Assembly: GCA_024704765.1 (NCBI GenBank)
Contig: JAKMXF010000330.1
Span: 186,001-250,000 of the forward strand
DNA length: 64,000 bases
Source of the DNA: Oopsacas minuta
Lineage: Eukaryota > Porifera > Hexactinellida > Lyssacinosida > Leucopsacidae
Direction of reading: 5' to 3'
Part shown: positions 1 to 9,159 of the stretch, piece after piece
How positions within the stretch are numbered: position 1 is the first letter of the stretch
Layout: every line of letters starts with the position of its first letter
Program-made: the position numbers and the translations under genes
Notes under the pieces: model-generated
Seen by the model: the letters and a program-made list of their open reading frames with translations, nothing else
What the model was told of the DNA's origin: nothing
Database searches by the model: none

Positions 1-64
1 TAGGAGTATAGCTAGTCAGTAAAGTATAATAGATTATTTTAATTAAATAATAAGATAGAATTAA

Positions 65-898
65 TCAGAAGTATGTCTGTACACTGCTGTCTATTAATCC
101 TAGTTCACGTCCTAACAGACCATCATAGGTCTGAGTACCAAAGTCGAACAAATTGTCTGAATGTGTATGGGGGAAGAGGGACCACTCAGGGGACCAGCAC
201 TCGTGAGAGAGGAGTGTCTGTACCTCAGCATGCTCAGTAGAGGGTGAGTGAGTTAGCATGAGGTTAGTCTGTACTGACTCAGTCTGTGATACAGTAACTA
301 ATGTCTGGGTTTGTGTATCAGCCTGTAAGAGAGGGGAAGGCGGTATATAAGGAGGGTAGATAGTTGTGTAAGGAACTGAGTATGGAGGATAATGATCCTC
401 AACAGTCTGTGTAGAAGCTTCATTATAATACTTCTTCATTTTAATGGTACGTATCTTCTTGATACCATCCTTATTAGTATTTAATAAACTGATTAACGGA
501 TTGGAAATAACAATTTTCCTTTCTTCTCCAATTTTAAGAACAGATTCCTTTTTCCGGTCTCTCTTCTTCTTATAATAAACTTCAGGTTGTATCCATCTGG
601 ATTCCATCAGCTGTTCCTTAGCTGACTTAGTGATGTGTCTACTACGTCTGCAGTGTAGCTCAAGAGCTTGAGAAGAAGGAAAAGTTTTGTTACACTGACA
701 ACATTTGAACTTAAATCCACACTCTATCTTATGAGCTACACAGCGGTAACGTAATCCGAAGGATCGAGTACACTTATCACAGCTGTAAGGTTTGTTAGAG
801 TGTAGACTATGTATGTGTTGTTGTAGGTTGTTCTTACTGCTGAAGGGGTGTCTGTGTCTGGAACAGGTCTCTACAGGACACACAAGTGTATCTCTCAT
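65..898 (-). CDS. ATMIN: ATMIN/ASCIZ-like zinc-finger protein with many LC8-binding TQT motifs
   Basis: Intact intronless 277-aa reading frame. I start at the ATG at 898; the codon just upstream is GTG. Three C2H2-like fingers lie at the N-terminus: C7/C12/H28/H33, C40/C43/H56/C60 (a CCHC variant) and C66/C69/H82/H88. A basic linker (about 108-157) and a low-complexity Pro/Tyr/Thr tail follow. The tail carries seven to eight [T/V/S]QT cores (163-165, 195-199, 204-206, 209-211, 226-228, 255-257, 273-275), the signature of dynein light chain LC8/DYNLL1 binding. N-terminal fingers plus a multi-TQT tail is the architecture of ATMIN/ASCIZ, a transcription factor that activates and is inhibited by DYNLL1 and acts in ATM signalling. 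At 277 aa it is much shorter than the vertebrate protein and closer to insect ASCIZ. A Helitron-like repeat begins 12 bp upstream of the start. Family assignment is from architecture, without alignment. Confidence 0.8.
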   Translation of the reverse strand: MRDTLVCPVETCSRHRHPFSSKNNLQQHIHSLHSNKPYSCDKCTRSFGLRYRCVAHKIECGFKFKCCQCNKTFPSSQALELHCRRSRHITKSAKEQLMESRWIQPEVYYKKKRDRKKESVLKIGEERKIVISNPLISLLNTNKDGIKKIRTIKMKKYYNEASTQTVEDHYPPYSVPYTTIYPPYIPPSPLLQADTQTQTLVTVSQTESVQTNLMLTHSPSTEHAEVQTLLSHECWSPEWSLFPHTHSDNLFDFGTQTYDGLLGRELGLIDSSVQTYF

Positions 899-909
899 CA
901 CAGAGCAAA

Positions 910-1280
910 TCTATATTATTAAATCTCTATTGCAATTTATGTGTTGTTTTTATGAATACAGTGGAGTCTCCCAAACGGACACTCCGAAAGCGGACAACAT
1001 CTCAACAGCGGACAAGCTCGTGGAACCAAATAAGTTAATAATACATGCAAAAAATACTTAATCAATCTCTGAGAAGCGGAGATCTCACCTACAAAGGACA
1101 AAATCTAATCCCAAACGTGTCTGTTATTGGGAGACTCCACCGTATACTAAACATGAATTACTTGAATGAAGCACCCATAGAACCGCCAATTGGGAGAATT
1201 AAGTATACTTCGAGGCTCAAAGCGCCGAGTTCATCGCGAAGAAGCGAAGAGCCAAATTCCGAAGGCTCTTACATAGAACA
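910..1280 (+). mobile_element. Helitron-like non-autonomous element (copy D), interrupted by a MITE
   Basis: Starts with the same 14 bases TCTATATTATTAAA, preceded by A, as the copies at 13344, 22716 and 17730. It then shares the internal stretch ending in tttttatgaata. It is split by the TA-flanked MITE at 959-1142 and resumes with a 3' part matching the 17.3 kb copy (catgaattac, cgaggc, gccgagttcatcgcgaag), ending near a GAGCC/GGCTC hairpin. The 3' limit is approximate. Confidence 0.55.
959..1142. mobile_element. Tigger/pogo-like MITE (184 bp, TA target site)
   Basis: Left end cagtggagtctcccaa and right end ttgggagactccaccg are inverted, with one mismatch. They are flanked by TA at 957-958 and 1143-1144. 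CAGTGGA-type ends with TA duplication are typical of Tc1/mariner-pogo elements. It is inserted into the Helitron-like copy, so it is the younger of the two. Confidence 0.65.
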
Positions 1281-1354
1281 AAGGTAAGAAACTACATATA
1301 ACAGATGTATTAGTATATTATATCCCATTCAAACTAATACTCATAATGCATTTC

Positions 1355-2302
1355 TCAACTAGATTTGCTAACAATAAGAGCAGCTGATGGCACTAGACCT
1401 AACTCTTTAAGTGTCTTCTTATAATCTTCCAATGCATATACTTTTCTAGGAAATGTTGTGCCTAGTTCAAATTCTAGCAAGCCTGTCTCTGCTACGAGAA
1501 AGAGTCTTACATCATGTAAGAGCTGATCAGGCTTGAAGCTAGTAGGCATAGACTTACCATCAAGTAGTCTGAGATTAAGTTTACACTCTGTGTACTCCTT
1601 CTTTTCTCTGGGAGCTTCTGCCTCTACAGGCTTTTCAACAGCTGTTATCTTCCTTGCAGTAGATGCTGCTTTTTGATCAGCTCTATCTTTTGCTATTTCT
1701 TCTTTAATCCTCTTCTTAGCTTCCGCCTGTTCCTTCTTCTCTCTTCGTCTCTCTGTTGCTATCAACATAGCTTCTTGTTTCTCTCTCTCGTGTTTTGCCA
1801 TTGCAACCTGCTTACCCATTTCTCTGCGTCTTAACTCGTCATCTCTGTGTCTAGCTTTCTCTTCCTCTTCTCGTTGAATACGCTTAGCTTTTCTTATTTC
1901 TTCAAGTTTAGCCAGCTGTTGCTCCCGTTCTTCCTGAGTAAGAGGTTTAACTGATTCAGCACTCTCCGAGAAGCTAGAGTGTCCTGTCCGTGCAGCATGT
2001 GTCTCTGCTTCTACCGTAGAACGGAGCTGTTTCCCACACTCGTCACACTTTAGACTTTGAGCTACAACCCCTGAGGCCTCCTGATCCTCTGCCTCTGCAC
2101 CTCCACTTGTACCCTCAGGAGCAGTAGCAGAAGGAGTGACGTGATCCTCCTCTACACCTGGTTTACCCTCCTGTTGTTCTACAAGATAGTTAAGAGCCGC
2201 ATCAAGAGTTTTGCTACCAGATTTTTCCCAGGCTTCTCCTGCTTGTTCAGCTGTGAATCCAAAATCCTGTAACGACTCTAGCACCTGTGCTTTATCAGAC
2301 AT
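1355..2302 (-). CDS. UBXN1: UBX domain-containing protein 1 (SAKS1)
   Basis: Intact intronless 315-aa protein, started at the ATG at 2302; the upstream in-frame extension begins with TTG. Order of domains: an N-terminal UBA domain (about 2-42, motif GFTAEQA), an acidic/Gly linker, a C2H2-type zinc site (C86, C89, H102, H108), a long charged coiled coil rich in Glu/Arg/Lys (about 120-225), and a C-terminal UBX domain (about 236-313). The UBX domain keeps the Phe-Pro-Arg loop that contacts p97/VCP. Human UBXN1 has the same order and a similar length (297 aa). The family binds ubiquitin chains through UBA and p97 through UBX, and regulates degradation of ubiquitinated clients. Neighbours are on the same strand but separately spaced; there is no operon evidence. 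Confidence 0.93.
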   Translation of the reverse strand: MSDKAQVLESLQDFGFTAEQAGEAWEKSGSKTLDAALNYLVEQQEGKPGVEEDHVTPSATAPEGTSGGAEAEDQEASGVVAQSLKCDECGKQLRSTVEAETHAARTGHSSFSESAESVKPLTQEEREQQLAKLEEIRKAKRIQREEEEKARHRDDELRRREMGKQVAMAKHEREKQEAMLIATERRREKKEQAEAKKRIKEEIAKDRADQKAASTARKITAVEKPVEAEAPREKKEYTECKLNLRLLDGKSMPTSFKPDQLLHDVRLFLVAETGLLEFELGTTFPRKVYALEDYKKTLKELGLVPSAALIVSKSS

Positions 2303-2614
2303 AACTAAAGTATGATTTCTTGCTAGCAATCGTTACGTATGAAAAATATTACTCAATGCAGTAGAAGAAATATTACTTGGAACAGTTAAGAGGATCGATT
2401 CCTCAATGAAATGCAATTATTAACCATACTAATAATGATGTATGAACAGAGTTTTGTTATGAGTAGTATTCCCATGGCTATTAGTTAAATTGACACTCAC
2501 AGGCATTGTGGCGTCGCAGCTCATCGAATGAAAAATATTGTGTTTATGCAAAATAGCACTAATCTATTTAAACATACAAAGTAAAAGATATGAAATAAAT
2601 ATTTATCACGTGAT

Positions 2615-3772
2615 TCAGATCGTAGATTTAACCAACGCTAATTTATTAGATAGAGCTTCCAATACAGAGGGAGGCTGTAGGAATGATACAACTATAATAT
2701 TGCGTTGTGATTTACAGCTAGAAAATACTGACATAGGGAGACATCCTATACCCCTCTTGATCATCTCTTCGACAGGAGAGGAGTTATCCTCCACACACAG
2801 ATTAGACACATCTACTAGCATGTAGTATGATGCTACAGGGAGAATAGGAACAAGTCCCGCTTCCTTGAAGACAGAGAACATCTCATCCCTCGCTATTCTA
2901 GCCTTGTTATTGCTCTGAGAAAGCCAGCTGTGACTCAAATCAGCTGATACTTCATCACAAATAGGTTTAGAGACAGCTAACTGTGTGGGAGTAGGGGTGT
3001 GAAATATAACCATTACATGAGCCTTCATGATTTGATTAATGAACTCTCCATCCCCTATTACCCAGCCTATCCTCATGCTAGGTACTCCGAATAGTATATC
3101 CCCTGAGTGTACTGATATAGTACGATCCCACATACCTGGGAGGGAGTATATCCTCTCCAGCTGATCTTCAAACACCAGATTTTCAAACCTCTCATCTACC
3201 ACACAGAGTGTATCGAATTCTTCACATAAGTTAGCTACAGATTTGAGATCAGCTGATGAGTAGAGCTTATTCGTGAAGATAGAGGGACAGCTTAAAAGTA
3301 CTATTTTAGTTTTGCTAGAAAATGCTTTACGAAGCTTTTCATAGTTAATTTCTCCATCTGAGAGAGACACACATACAGGAACACCTCTTGCATGACGTAT
3401 TTGTGACCTCACTAGGGGTTGAATGGGTTCAATGAGAATAACCTCTTCTCCAGGATTCAAGAAAGTTATAAATACCTCGGTCATACAAGCGTCTACACCA
3501 GCTGACACGAGTATATCATTTTTAGAGTCTAATTCTCTAGATAGTAGCTTGCTATAGAGCTGAGCTATTGCCTGCAAGAGAGCAGGGTTACCTCTGCTAC
3601 CAGAGTATTGGTGCTTATAAGGATCTAATGTTATAGCGTGTAGAGCTTCAAGATAAGAGGCGGAGGGAGAGAAGAGAGATGAGGGAGTACAAAGGTCTAT
3701 AGACTGGTGTTGTGAAATCAGCTGAGAATGTAAAGAGAATGGGTCTTGTAGAGTGGAGGGAGTAGTTGCCAT
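2615..3772 (-). CDS. Kynurenine-aminotransferase-like fold-type I PLP protein lacking the catalytic lysine
   Basis: Intact intronless 385-aa protein with ATG at 3772. The backbone follows class I/II aminotransferases of the KYAT/glutamine transaminase K group: Y-S-x-x-R-G-N-P-A-L (about 56-65), ILVSAG (87-92), GEEVILIEP (108-116), VVDERF (191-196, usual DEVY), LPGMWDRT (211-218), then SMRIGW (232-237, usual GWKVGW). The PLP lysine expected in S-x-G-K-T-F is missing; residues 223-228 read SGDILF. The N-P-x-G segment is replaced by SCPSIF (171-176). The Tyr of DEVY is Phe196. The C-terminal substrate-carboxylate Arg position appears to be Val. The frame is open end to end, so this looks like a conserved non-catalytic paralogue or a neofunctionalised protein, not a fresh pseudogene. 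KYAT-group identity is moderately sure; the true function is unknown. Confidence 0.8.
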   Translation of the reverse strand: MATTPSTLQDPFSLHSQLISQHQSIDLCTPSSLFSPSASYLEALHAITLDPYKHQYSGSRGNPALLQAIAQLYSKLLSRELDSKNDILVSAGVDACMTEVFITFLNPGEEVILIEPIQPLVRSQIRHARGVPVCVSLSDGEINYEKLRKAFSSKTKIVLLSCPSIFTNKLYSSADLKSVANLCEEFDTLCVVDERFENLVFEDQLERIYSLPGMWDRTISVHSGDILFGVPSMRIGWVIGDGEFINQIMKAHVMVIFHTPTPTQLAVSKPICDEVSADLSHSWLSQSNNKARIARDEMFSVFKEAGLVPILPVASYYMLVDVSNLCVEDNSSPVEEMIKRGIGCLPMSVFSSCKSQRNIIVVSFLQPPSVLEALSNKLALVKSTI

Positions 3773-4230
3773 TCTGGGAGATAGCTATATATTTCTTCCT
3801 CAAAATAGCAGAGCGTATTGAATCAGTAATAAATTCGCAATAAACTACAATCAAATACATATTTTACAAAATGCGTTAAGGAACAGAGAAAACCGCGAGA
3901 ATACTGAAAGCTGGACCCTAGTTCAATATGCAAAGAGTCGGTCAGTTGAATGACAAATAGTAATAGAAAGGTTGGAAAGTTTGACAGAAATGGGTATGCG
4001 GTATTAGTAAAATATTAAAATTAACCACATAGACATATAATATTGAATGAGAAGATATTGTTGCCAACACTGATGAGTGATCTATACCTGCTACCATAAC
4101 TTTTAGTGGTTGCAACAAGGATGTTACCAGCACTGCTGCATTACCGTTTAGGAATTTGGTTTTACTGAAGCAAAAATCTCCCAATTGAATTCTATCGAGT
4201 AAATTTTAACAACAATACACGTTGGTAGTA

Positions 4231-4510
4231 CACTCAAACCTCTCTTATCCTGACCTCCGAGATACTATTTCCAAAAGGACTGAAATATATTTGACCATTT
4301 TCAGTAAATTCCCTTATAACAGAGCTGTCTTTACTCGTAATTCATATCTAACACGTTTCTTTGTAACTAAAAAATCTAGGTTCGTCAATTCAAATACATC
4401 TCGATATTTATCCTATATACTATAATTGGACTCCCATAGACTTTATGTTATTTCTGAGATCTGGGCAAATTCTGACTTCTTGGCACCCTCCGGATAAGAG
4501 AGATCGAACG
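4231..4510. mobile_element. Tigger/pogo-like MITE (280 bp)
   Basis: Ends cactcaaacctctcttatcc and, inverted, cgttcgatctctcttatcc match over most positions. They are flanked by TA at 4229-4230 and 4511-4512. No coding capacity. It lies between the aminotransferase-like gene and RFC4. Confidence 0.6.
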
Positions 4511-4627
4511 TATTTAACTATGACACTCTGAAGTTCTCATTAAAATACTCATATATGATCTCAACATAAATTATTATTAATACTCTAGTTTTGTTTACCT
4601 CTGAAAGAAAACAATACTTTAAAGAAT

Positions 4628-5728
4628 CTACAATTGAGCATGACACACCTGTTGCATCAATAATGAACACATATCTAGCAGGTTAATATACTCATCTCCT
4701 CCATCTGCTATTCTCTTGTCTACATTAGCAAGTTTCAGTGCCACAGCTGATTTCTGTTTATCAGAAAGAATGTCAACTGTCAGAACCATGTCATGGAGCT
4801 GTGAAAGCAGCTGATTAGCTGAGAAGCCCTCTGCTATCACCTGACGTATAGCAGTATCCAATTGCTGGTAAGAATCAGACTGACAGGCTGTCAATAACTT
4901 ATCCATCACCTGAGACGGTATGAATCCGGATATCTCATACACTTGTGCTGCTTCTGTCAGATTGTCAGAGTCTGAATCTTGGAGACGAGCAATTGATTGG
5001 AGGTAAGTGATCGCTTTGCGCAGATCTCCCTCAGAAACATCATACAGAGCTCCGAGAGCATCCTCACTTATTCGTACATGTTCCACTTGAGATATGCTAC
5101 GTAGCTTGGCTTCTATTTGAGTCCTGGGGAGTGGAATGAATCTAAATTTAGCACATCTAGAAGTGATGGGATCAATAATCCGACTAATGTAGTTGCAGAT
5201 AAGACAGAATCTGGTGCTCCTGGATTCTTTCTCCATTATCCTCCTCAGAGCTTCTTGTGCTGGTTGTGTCATAGAGTCTGCTTCGTCTAAAACTACTAGT
5301 TTGATAGCTGGACAAGGTTGTCCGTCACTTCTCTTGGGAGGGACAGCTCGGGTAGAAAACCCTTTCACCTTCTCTCTAATCACATCAATCCCACGCTCGT
5401 CTGAGGAGTTCAGCTCTAGAACACGTTCTCGCATGTCATTAGGTCCGAACATTTCACGCGCCATTGCGAGAATTGTGCTAGTTTTCCCCGTCCCTGGTCC
5501 CCCGTAAAATAGGAGGTTAGGAATGTCCTCCCCCATGAGACACTTCTTCATAACAGCTACAACCTCTTCCTGGGATACAATATCTGCTACACCCCACGGT
5601 CTGTACTTCTCGACCCAAGGGGTCTGGTCTAGACGCTTGGATCGTGATTGGGGTTTATCTGTACCTCCGCTAGAGGTAGGGGCTGGTTTGGAGCTAGAAG
5701 GATTAGCTAACTTCAAAAATTGATCCAT
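4628..5728 (-). CDS. RFC4: Replication factor C subunit 4
   Basis: Intact intronless 366-aa AAA+ clamp-loader subunit, near the human length of 363 aa; ATG at 5728. Visible motifs: PWVEKYRP (37-44, RFC box II), Walker A GGPGTGKT (76-83), NSSDERG (107-113), Walker B VVLDEAD (145-151), and the SRC arginine-finger motif (190-192). The canonical Walker A reads GPPGTGKT, so the second residue is Gly instead of Pro. A helical collar domain forms the C-terminus, ending in a run of hydrophobic helices. RFC4 works with RFC1, 2, 3 and 5 to load PCNA on primer-template junctions, and in alternative clamp loaders. The N-terminal 30 residues are low-complexity Ser/Pro/Lys. Identification is strong. Confidence 0.96.
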   Translation of the reverse strand: MDQFLKLANPSSSKPAPTSSGGTDKPQSRSKRLDQTPWVEKYRPWGVADIVSQEEVVAVMKKCLMGEDIPNLLFYGGPGTGKTSTILAMAREMFGPNDMRERVLELNSSDERGIDVIREKVKGFSTRAVPPKRSDGQPCPAIKLVVLDEADSMTQPAQEALRRIMEKESRSTRFCLICNYISRIIDPITSRCAKFRFIPLPRTQIEAKLRSISQVEHVRISEDALGALYDVSEGDLRKAITYLQSIARLQDSDSDNLTEAAQVYEISGFIPSQVMDKLLTACQSDSYQQLDTAIRQVIAEGFSANQLLSQLHDMVLTVDILSDKQKSAVALKLANVDKRIADGGDEYINLLDMCSLLMQQVCHAQL

Positions 5729-6427
5729 CTACAAACAGTCAGTTAAATAGTTGTATGCATAAGTAATATGTGTGTAAAAAGTATACTGGTCGTTGAAAAC
5801 CAAAAAATGGTCATACCCAAAAAATGATCATGGCATCATTAGAAGCACAATCCTGCATAGAGTAACATATCCAAAATCCGCTAAAATCCGTTTTTGGGGA
5901 AAAGGCTGCGTTCCGTTCCGTGAAAAATGGAAGCCCTTTATAAAGTAGAGGTACCACAAGGGCCCCGGGGATAGTCTTGAGTCTAGGTATTCAGTCAGTA
6001 GACTGCACATCCCAAGTTTTGAGTTGGTAATATTAGGGAGTTTCTAACCAGTAAACGAAGTTGCTACAGAGAGAGATAATATAGCGAACTGAATTGACAA
6101 GTTTTCTTTACGATATTTAAATTTCTTGTCTCTTGTACATTAAGCCTTGTAAATCACAGAATAGTGTAGAAAAACAGTATCAAGCATTTGTTATGACATT
6201 TACCGTCGATGGTAACCAATATGTCAAATTTGTAACCATTGATATGTGCAACCAACAACTAAGTTAAATTTTCGTTAAGAAACTTTCCGTTCCGTTCCGT
6301 GAATTAGGGATGCCTCTTGTTTAGTGACGTGATAATAAGTTTGTCTGTTGGGAATTTGTATGTAGCAACTTACAGGTTAGAAAACTCCATAATTTTAATA
6401 CATTTAGATTTAAATATAAAATATGTA
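5729..6427. other. Intergenic, no gene seen
   Basis: Short open frames only, none with recognisable similarity. A short motif ttccgttccgtgaa occurs near 5910 and again near 6288 (same orientation), suggesting degraded repeat material. Confidence 0.4.
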
Positions 6428-6834
6428 CCGGTGTAAGCGCGATTTATGGATCCCCATACCTAAAACGCTAGCGATATCTGGACCCTAATGTCATGGGGAT
6501 GCTCAGAAATGACCTTGAATTGGTGTTAATATTGCCCTTGGATGTTGTCCGGGATATCTCACCGCCCCTTAGATGTATGTCTGTGTGTTTTGAATTTATA
6601 TATTCTTATATTATAATGAATCCAAGGCAAAACCATAGTGAATAAAATCCACCAATCCTAAACTTTAAAGTGTCATTCTTATCTAATTCGATCGAAATCA
6701 CTCTTAGCAACTAGATATCACTTCCAAACACACATACCAACGTCTGGGAGGTCGTGAAACTTGCCTTCGGGTAGGGGCACTATATCGCTAGCGTTTTCGG
6801 GTTTCGAGGGTCCCCAAATCCCGCTTACAACGGG
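6428..6834. mobile_element. MITE with roughly 50-bp terminal inverted repeats and TA target site
   Basis: The left end (ccggtgtaagcgcgattt... aacgctagcgatat) is repeated inverted at the right end (atatcgctagcgtttt... cgcttacaacggg). They are flanked by TA at 6426-6427 and 6835-6836. No coding capacity. It abuts the NHL pseudogene that starts directly to its right. Confidence 0.7.
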
Positions 6835-6839
6835 TATAT

Positions 6840-7699
6840 ATGTATATTCTCCCTAGTGGTAGTATTCACCTTATTAAATTAGATATGGATGCTGAGAGGA
6901 ATCAAATTGAAACACAATACAAGCTAATTTCACCTATCTCCTTCATATATGGGAAACGTGTTCGCTACTTGTATCATCGACCAATCTCTATAGTTATTGA
7001 TAAGATAACAGAAAATATTTACATGACTGATAGGATCGGTCACGATGTGAAAGTATTTTCCTCAACTTGTGATATCATATGTTTGGGATATAGCTATATT
7101 TGGTGACAACATTTATCTTACTAACACTGTAGCGGGTGTCTTTAATCATTTTGCAGAGGATATGGGATTTTGTAAAATAAAGAGAATAAGGAGAACTGCA
7201 AGTAATGAAAGACGTTTCAATCGACCAAAAGGCATGACTATCTCAGATCGGGGGAAATCTACCTGGCTGATTCTATGAATAGCAGAATAGAAATCTTAGA
7301 CGGTAATGACCTTAGTTTAATAAATAGATTAATACATCCATCTATGAAAGAACCAGTTAATGTAAAACTTACTCATCAAGAGATTTACCTACTTGTATGT
7401 TCTTCACAGGACTGTATACATGTGTTACATACACACATGAGAAGATACGTTCTATTATACAGTATGGGGTGAAAATTCATGAAATTAGTGATGCCAATTT
7501 CTTTTGCTTGGATTTAAGTAACTGTAATATACTGATAAGCGATGCTATAAAATATAAAGTGAAAATATATTCAAACCAGGGCATATTATTACAAACCTTA
7601 GGACCACCCCCAGAAACAGAGGATGAAGAAATATCGCAGGTACAATATATAGGACCTATAGCTATCACAAGTAAGCAGACTAGACGTACTTGTATTTAG
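6840..7699 (+). pseudogene. NHL-repeat (beta-propeller) protein pseudogene
   Basis: Four overlapping short frames on the plus strand together read as consecutive NHL-type blades. They contain motifs such as PISIVIDKITENIYMTD, PKGMTISDRG, IYLADSMNSRIEIL (in a shifted frame) and VKIYSNQGILLQTLG. At least three frame breaks are needed (about 7065-7110, 7250-7262 and 7395-7440), with no GT-AG introns at these points, so the copy is inactive as it stands. NHL blades occur in TRIM-NHL and related proteins; no RING, B-box or other N-terminal domain is visible, so the copy is also truncated. A MITE ends at its 5' edge and may mark the truncation point. Confidence 0.65.
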
Positions 7700-7799
7700 G
7701 TGGTAACTTGATATGAACAAAGTTATAAACAATTTACGTATTACGTGTTTTGTAAAGATGTGTAAATCGATTAAAATTATTAGATCTCAATTAATGTTT

Positions 7800-7953
7800 G
7801 GGTTGCCGTGGATATGGGAATCCCCAATTCCCCATAGGCATGTAATGGTATGGGAATGATATTTTTCCTGTAGGAATCCCCATTTGAGGATTCCCATATT
7901 GGGATCCCCACCAGAAATCATATGGGAATTGAAATTCTACGCCACGGCAACCC
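7800..7953. mobile_element. Small inverted-repeat element (GGGTTGCCGTGG ends)
   Basis: Perfect 12-bp terminal inverted repeats gggttgccgtgg (7800-7811) and ccacggcaaccc (7942-7953) enclose a sequence rich in gggaatcccc-like motifs. A related sequence at about 60277-60460 shares gggttg.. and catatgatttctg. No target-site duplication is obvious. Confidence 0.5.
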
Positions 7954-9159
7954 TGGTGATTTACGGAAAGGAATAAATCGGAGTCATACCTTTTTCTTAA
8001 TACCAATTTGGCTAGCAAATTCATTTGGTATATCCGCCTTGTATAGCTAAAATTTTAAAGGCGTTGAAAATTTGAATATCACCTCAAATCTTAAGAGGGT
8101 GACCAAATAATGCAAGGGGACCATCCATGACAAGTCATGGGTAAGGGGAACTAGGCATGACGGTGGATCAAATTTTGACACAATTCATATGTTTAACTCA
8201 ATACTTTGGCAACGCCGCAGAATGCGACCAAATTGGAACCAAAATGACTATTTCATGAGTCAGCAATATCCGAAATTACTTATTATAAATAAATGGTTCG
8301 TCAATTAATTATTCGTTTTGCTAACTGAGGTGGTGGAGTATGTTTAAGGTCGCTGCAACAAGTCGAATTAATCAACCATCACATACTAAACCTTTTCCAT
8401 TTGTACCATTGTACAATCATAGCGGACTACTTAGGCGTGGTGACGTGGACACAATAATTCTCACAAGCGTGTTAACTGTAAGTTGGAATAACAGAAATTG
8501 ATTAACAATCTCTTAATAAATAAGGTGGTGAAATGACTTCAGAAATGTAGCTTTCATTGAATGAAGAAAGAAGCGGGTTCTGCCATTGCTGGCACTCCTC
8601 AATTCACTCTTAATGGTAGTGACTACAATTCATCATCAGTAACGTGTTAGTTGAAATTGTCATTTAAATACAATTATCAATAACACAATGCATGGTTGAA
8701 CAAAAAATATCTGATATTGGACTTTTGGTTCCATATTTATCCTCCGGAATATTTGTTTCCCTATTTATATGCTATTTAAAGAGACCGAGGAACAACAATT
8801 AGATAGTTGACACGTGCTCGGGATTGCTGGTCAGGCTATGCGCCTAGCAATCCCGAGCACGTGTCTACGCACGCTCCTACACTTTATAGAAAGGATAACT
8901 CAACAAATAACTTCCATCCTTCTTATTCTCATCAATTAAATAAATACAGACATAACCACAATAAATTAATTGTACGGGTGATATGACGTCACAGCATGGT
9001 TAATTAAATTAAGAAATGCAAACTGTATTAAAATCTTAATATTTAATTATCCAGATGTTAAATGTATATAAATAATACACACAGAAAAGCAAATGTACAA
9101 AAAAATAGCTAGCTGTTATTTCTAAAAATTCCCCAAATCGGTAAAAGTATATACAAATT
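7954..9159. other. Intergenic region containing a hairpin, no gene seen
   Basis: No credible coding frame. The only strong structure is the perfect inverted repeat at 8809-8865, listed separately. Confidence 0.45.
8809..8865. repeat. Perfect 20-bp-stem GC-rich hairpin with E-box sequences
   Basis: gacacgtgctcgggattgct (8809-8828) is exactly the reverse complement of 8846-8865, with a 17-nt loop. Both arms contain CACGTG (8811-8816 and 8858-8863). It stands out from the AT-rich surroundings. It could be a small-RNA precursor, a protein-binding palindrome or a tiny transposon relic. Confidence 0.7.

Noticed and set aside
4628-5728. Plus-strand frames overlapping RFC4 and other strong genes
   Set aside because: Antisense shadows of well-identified coding sequences.
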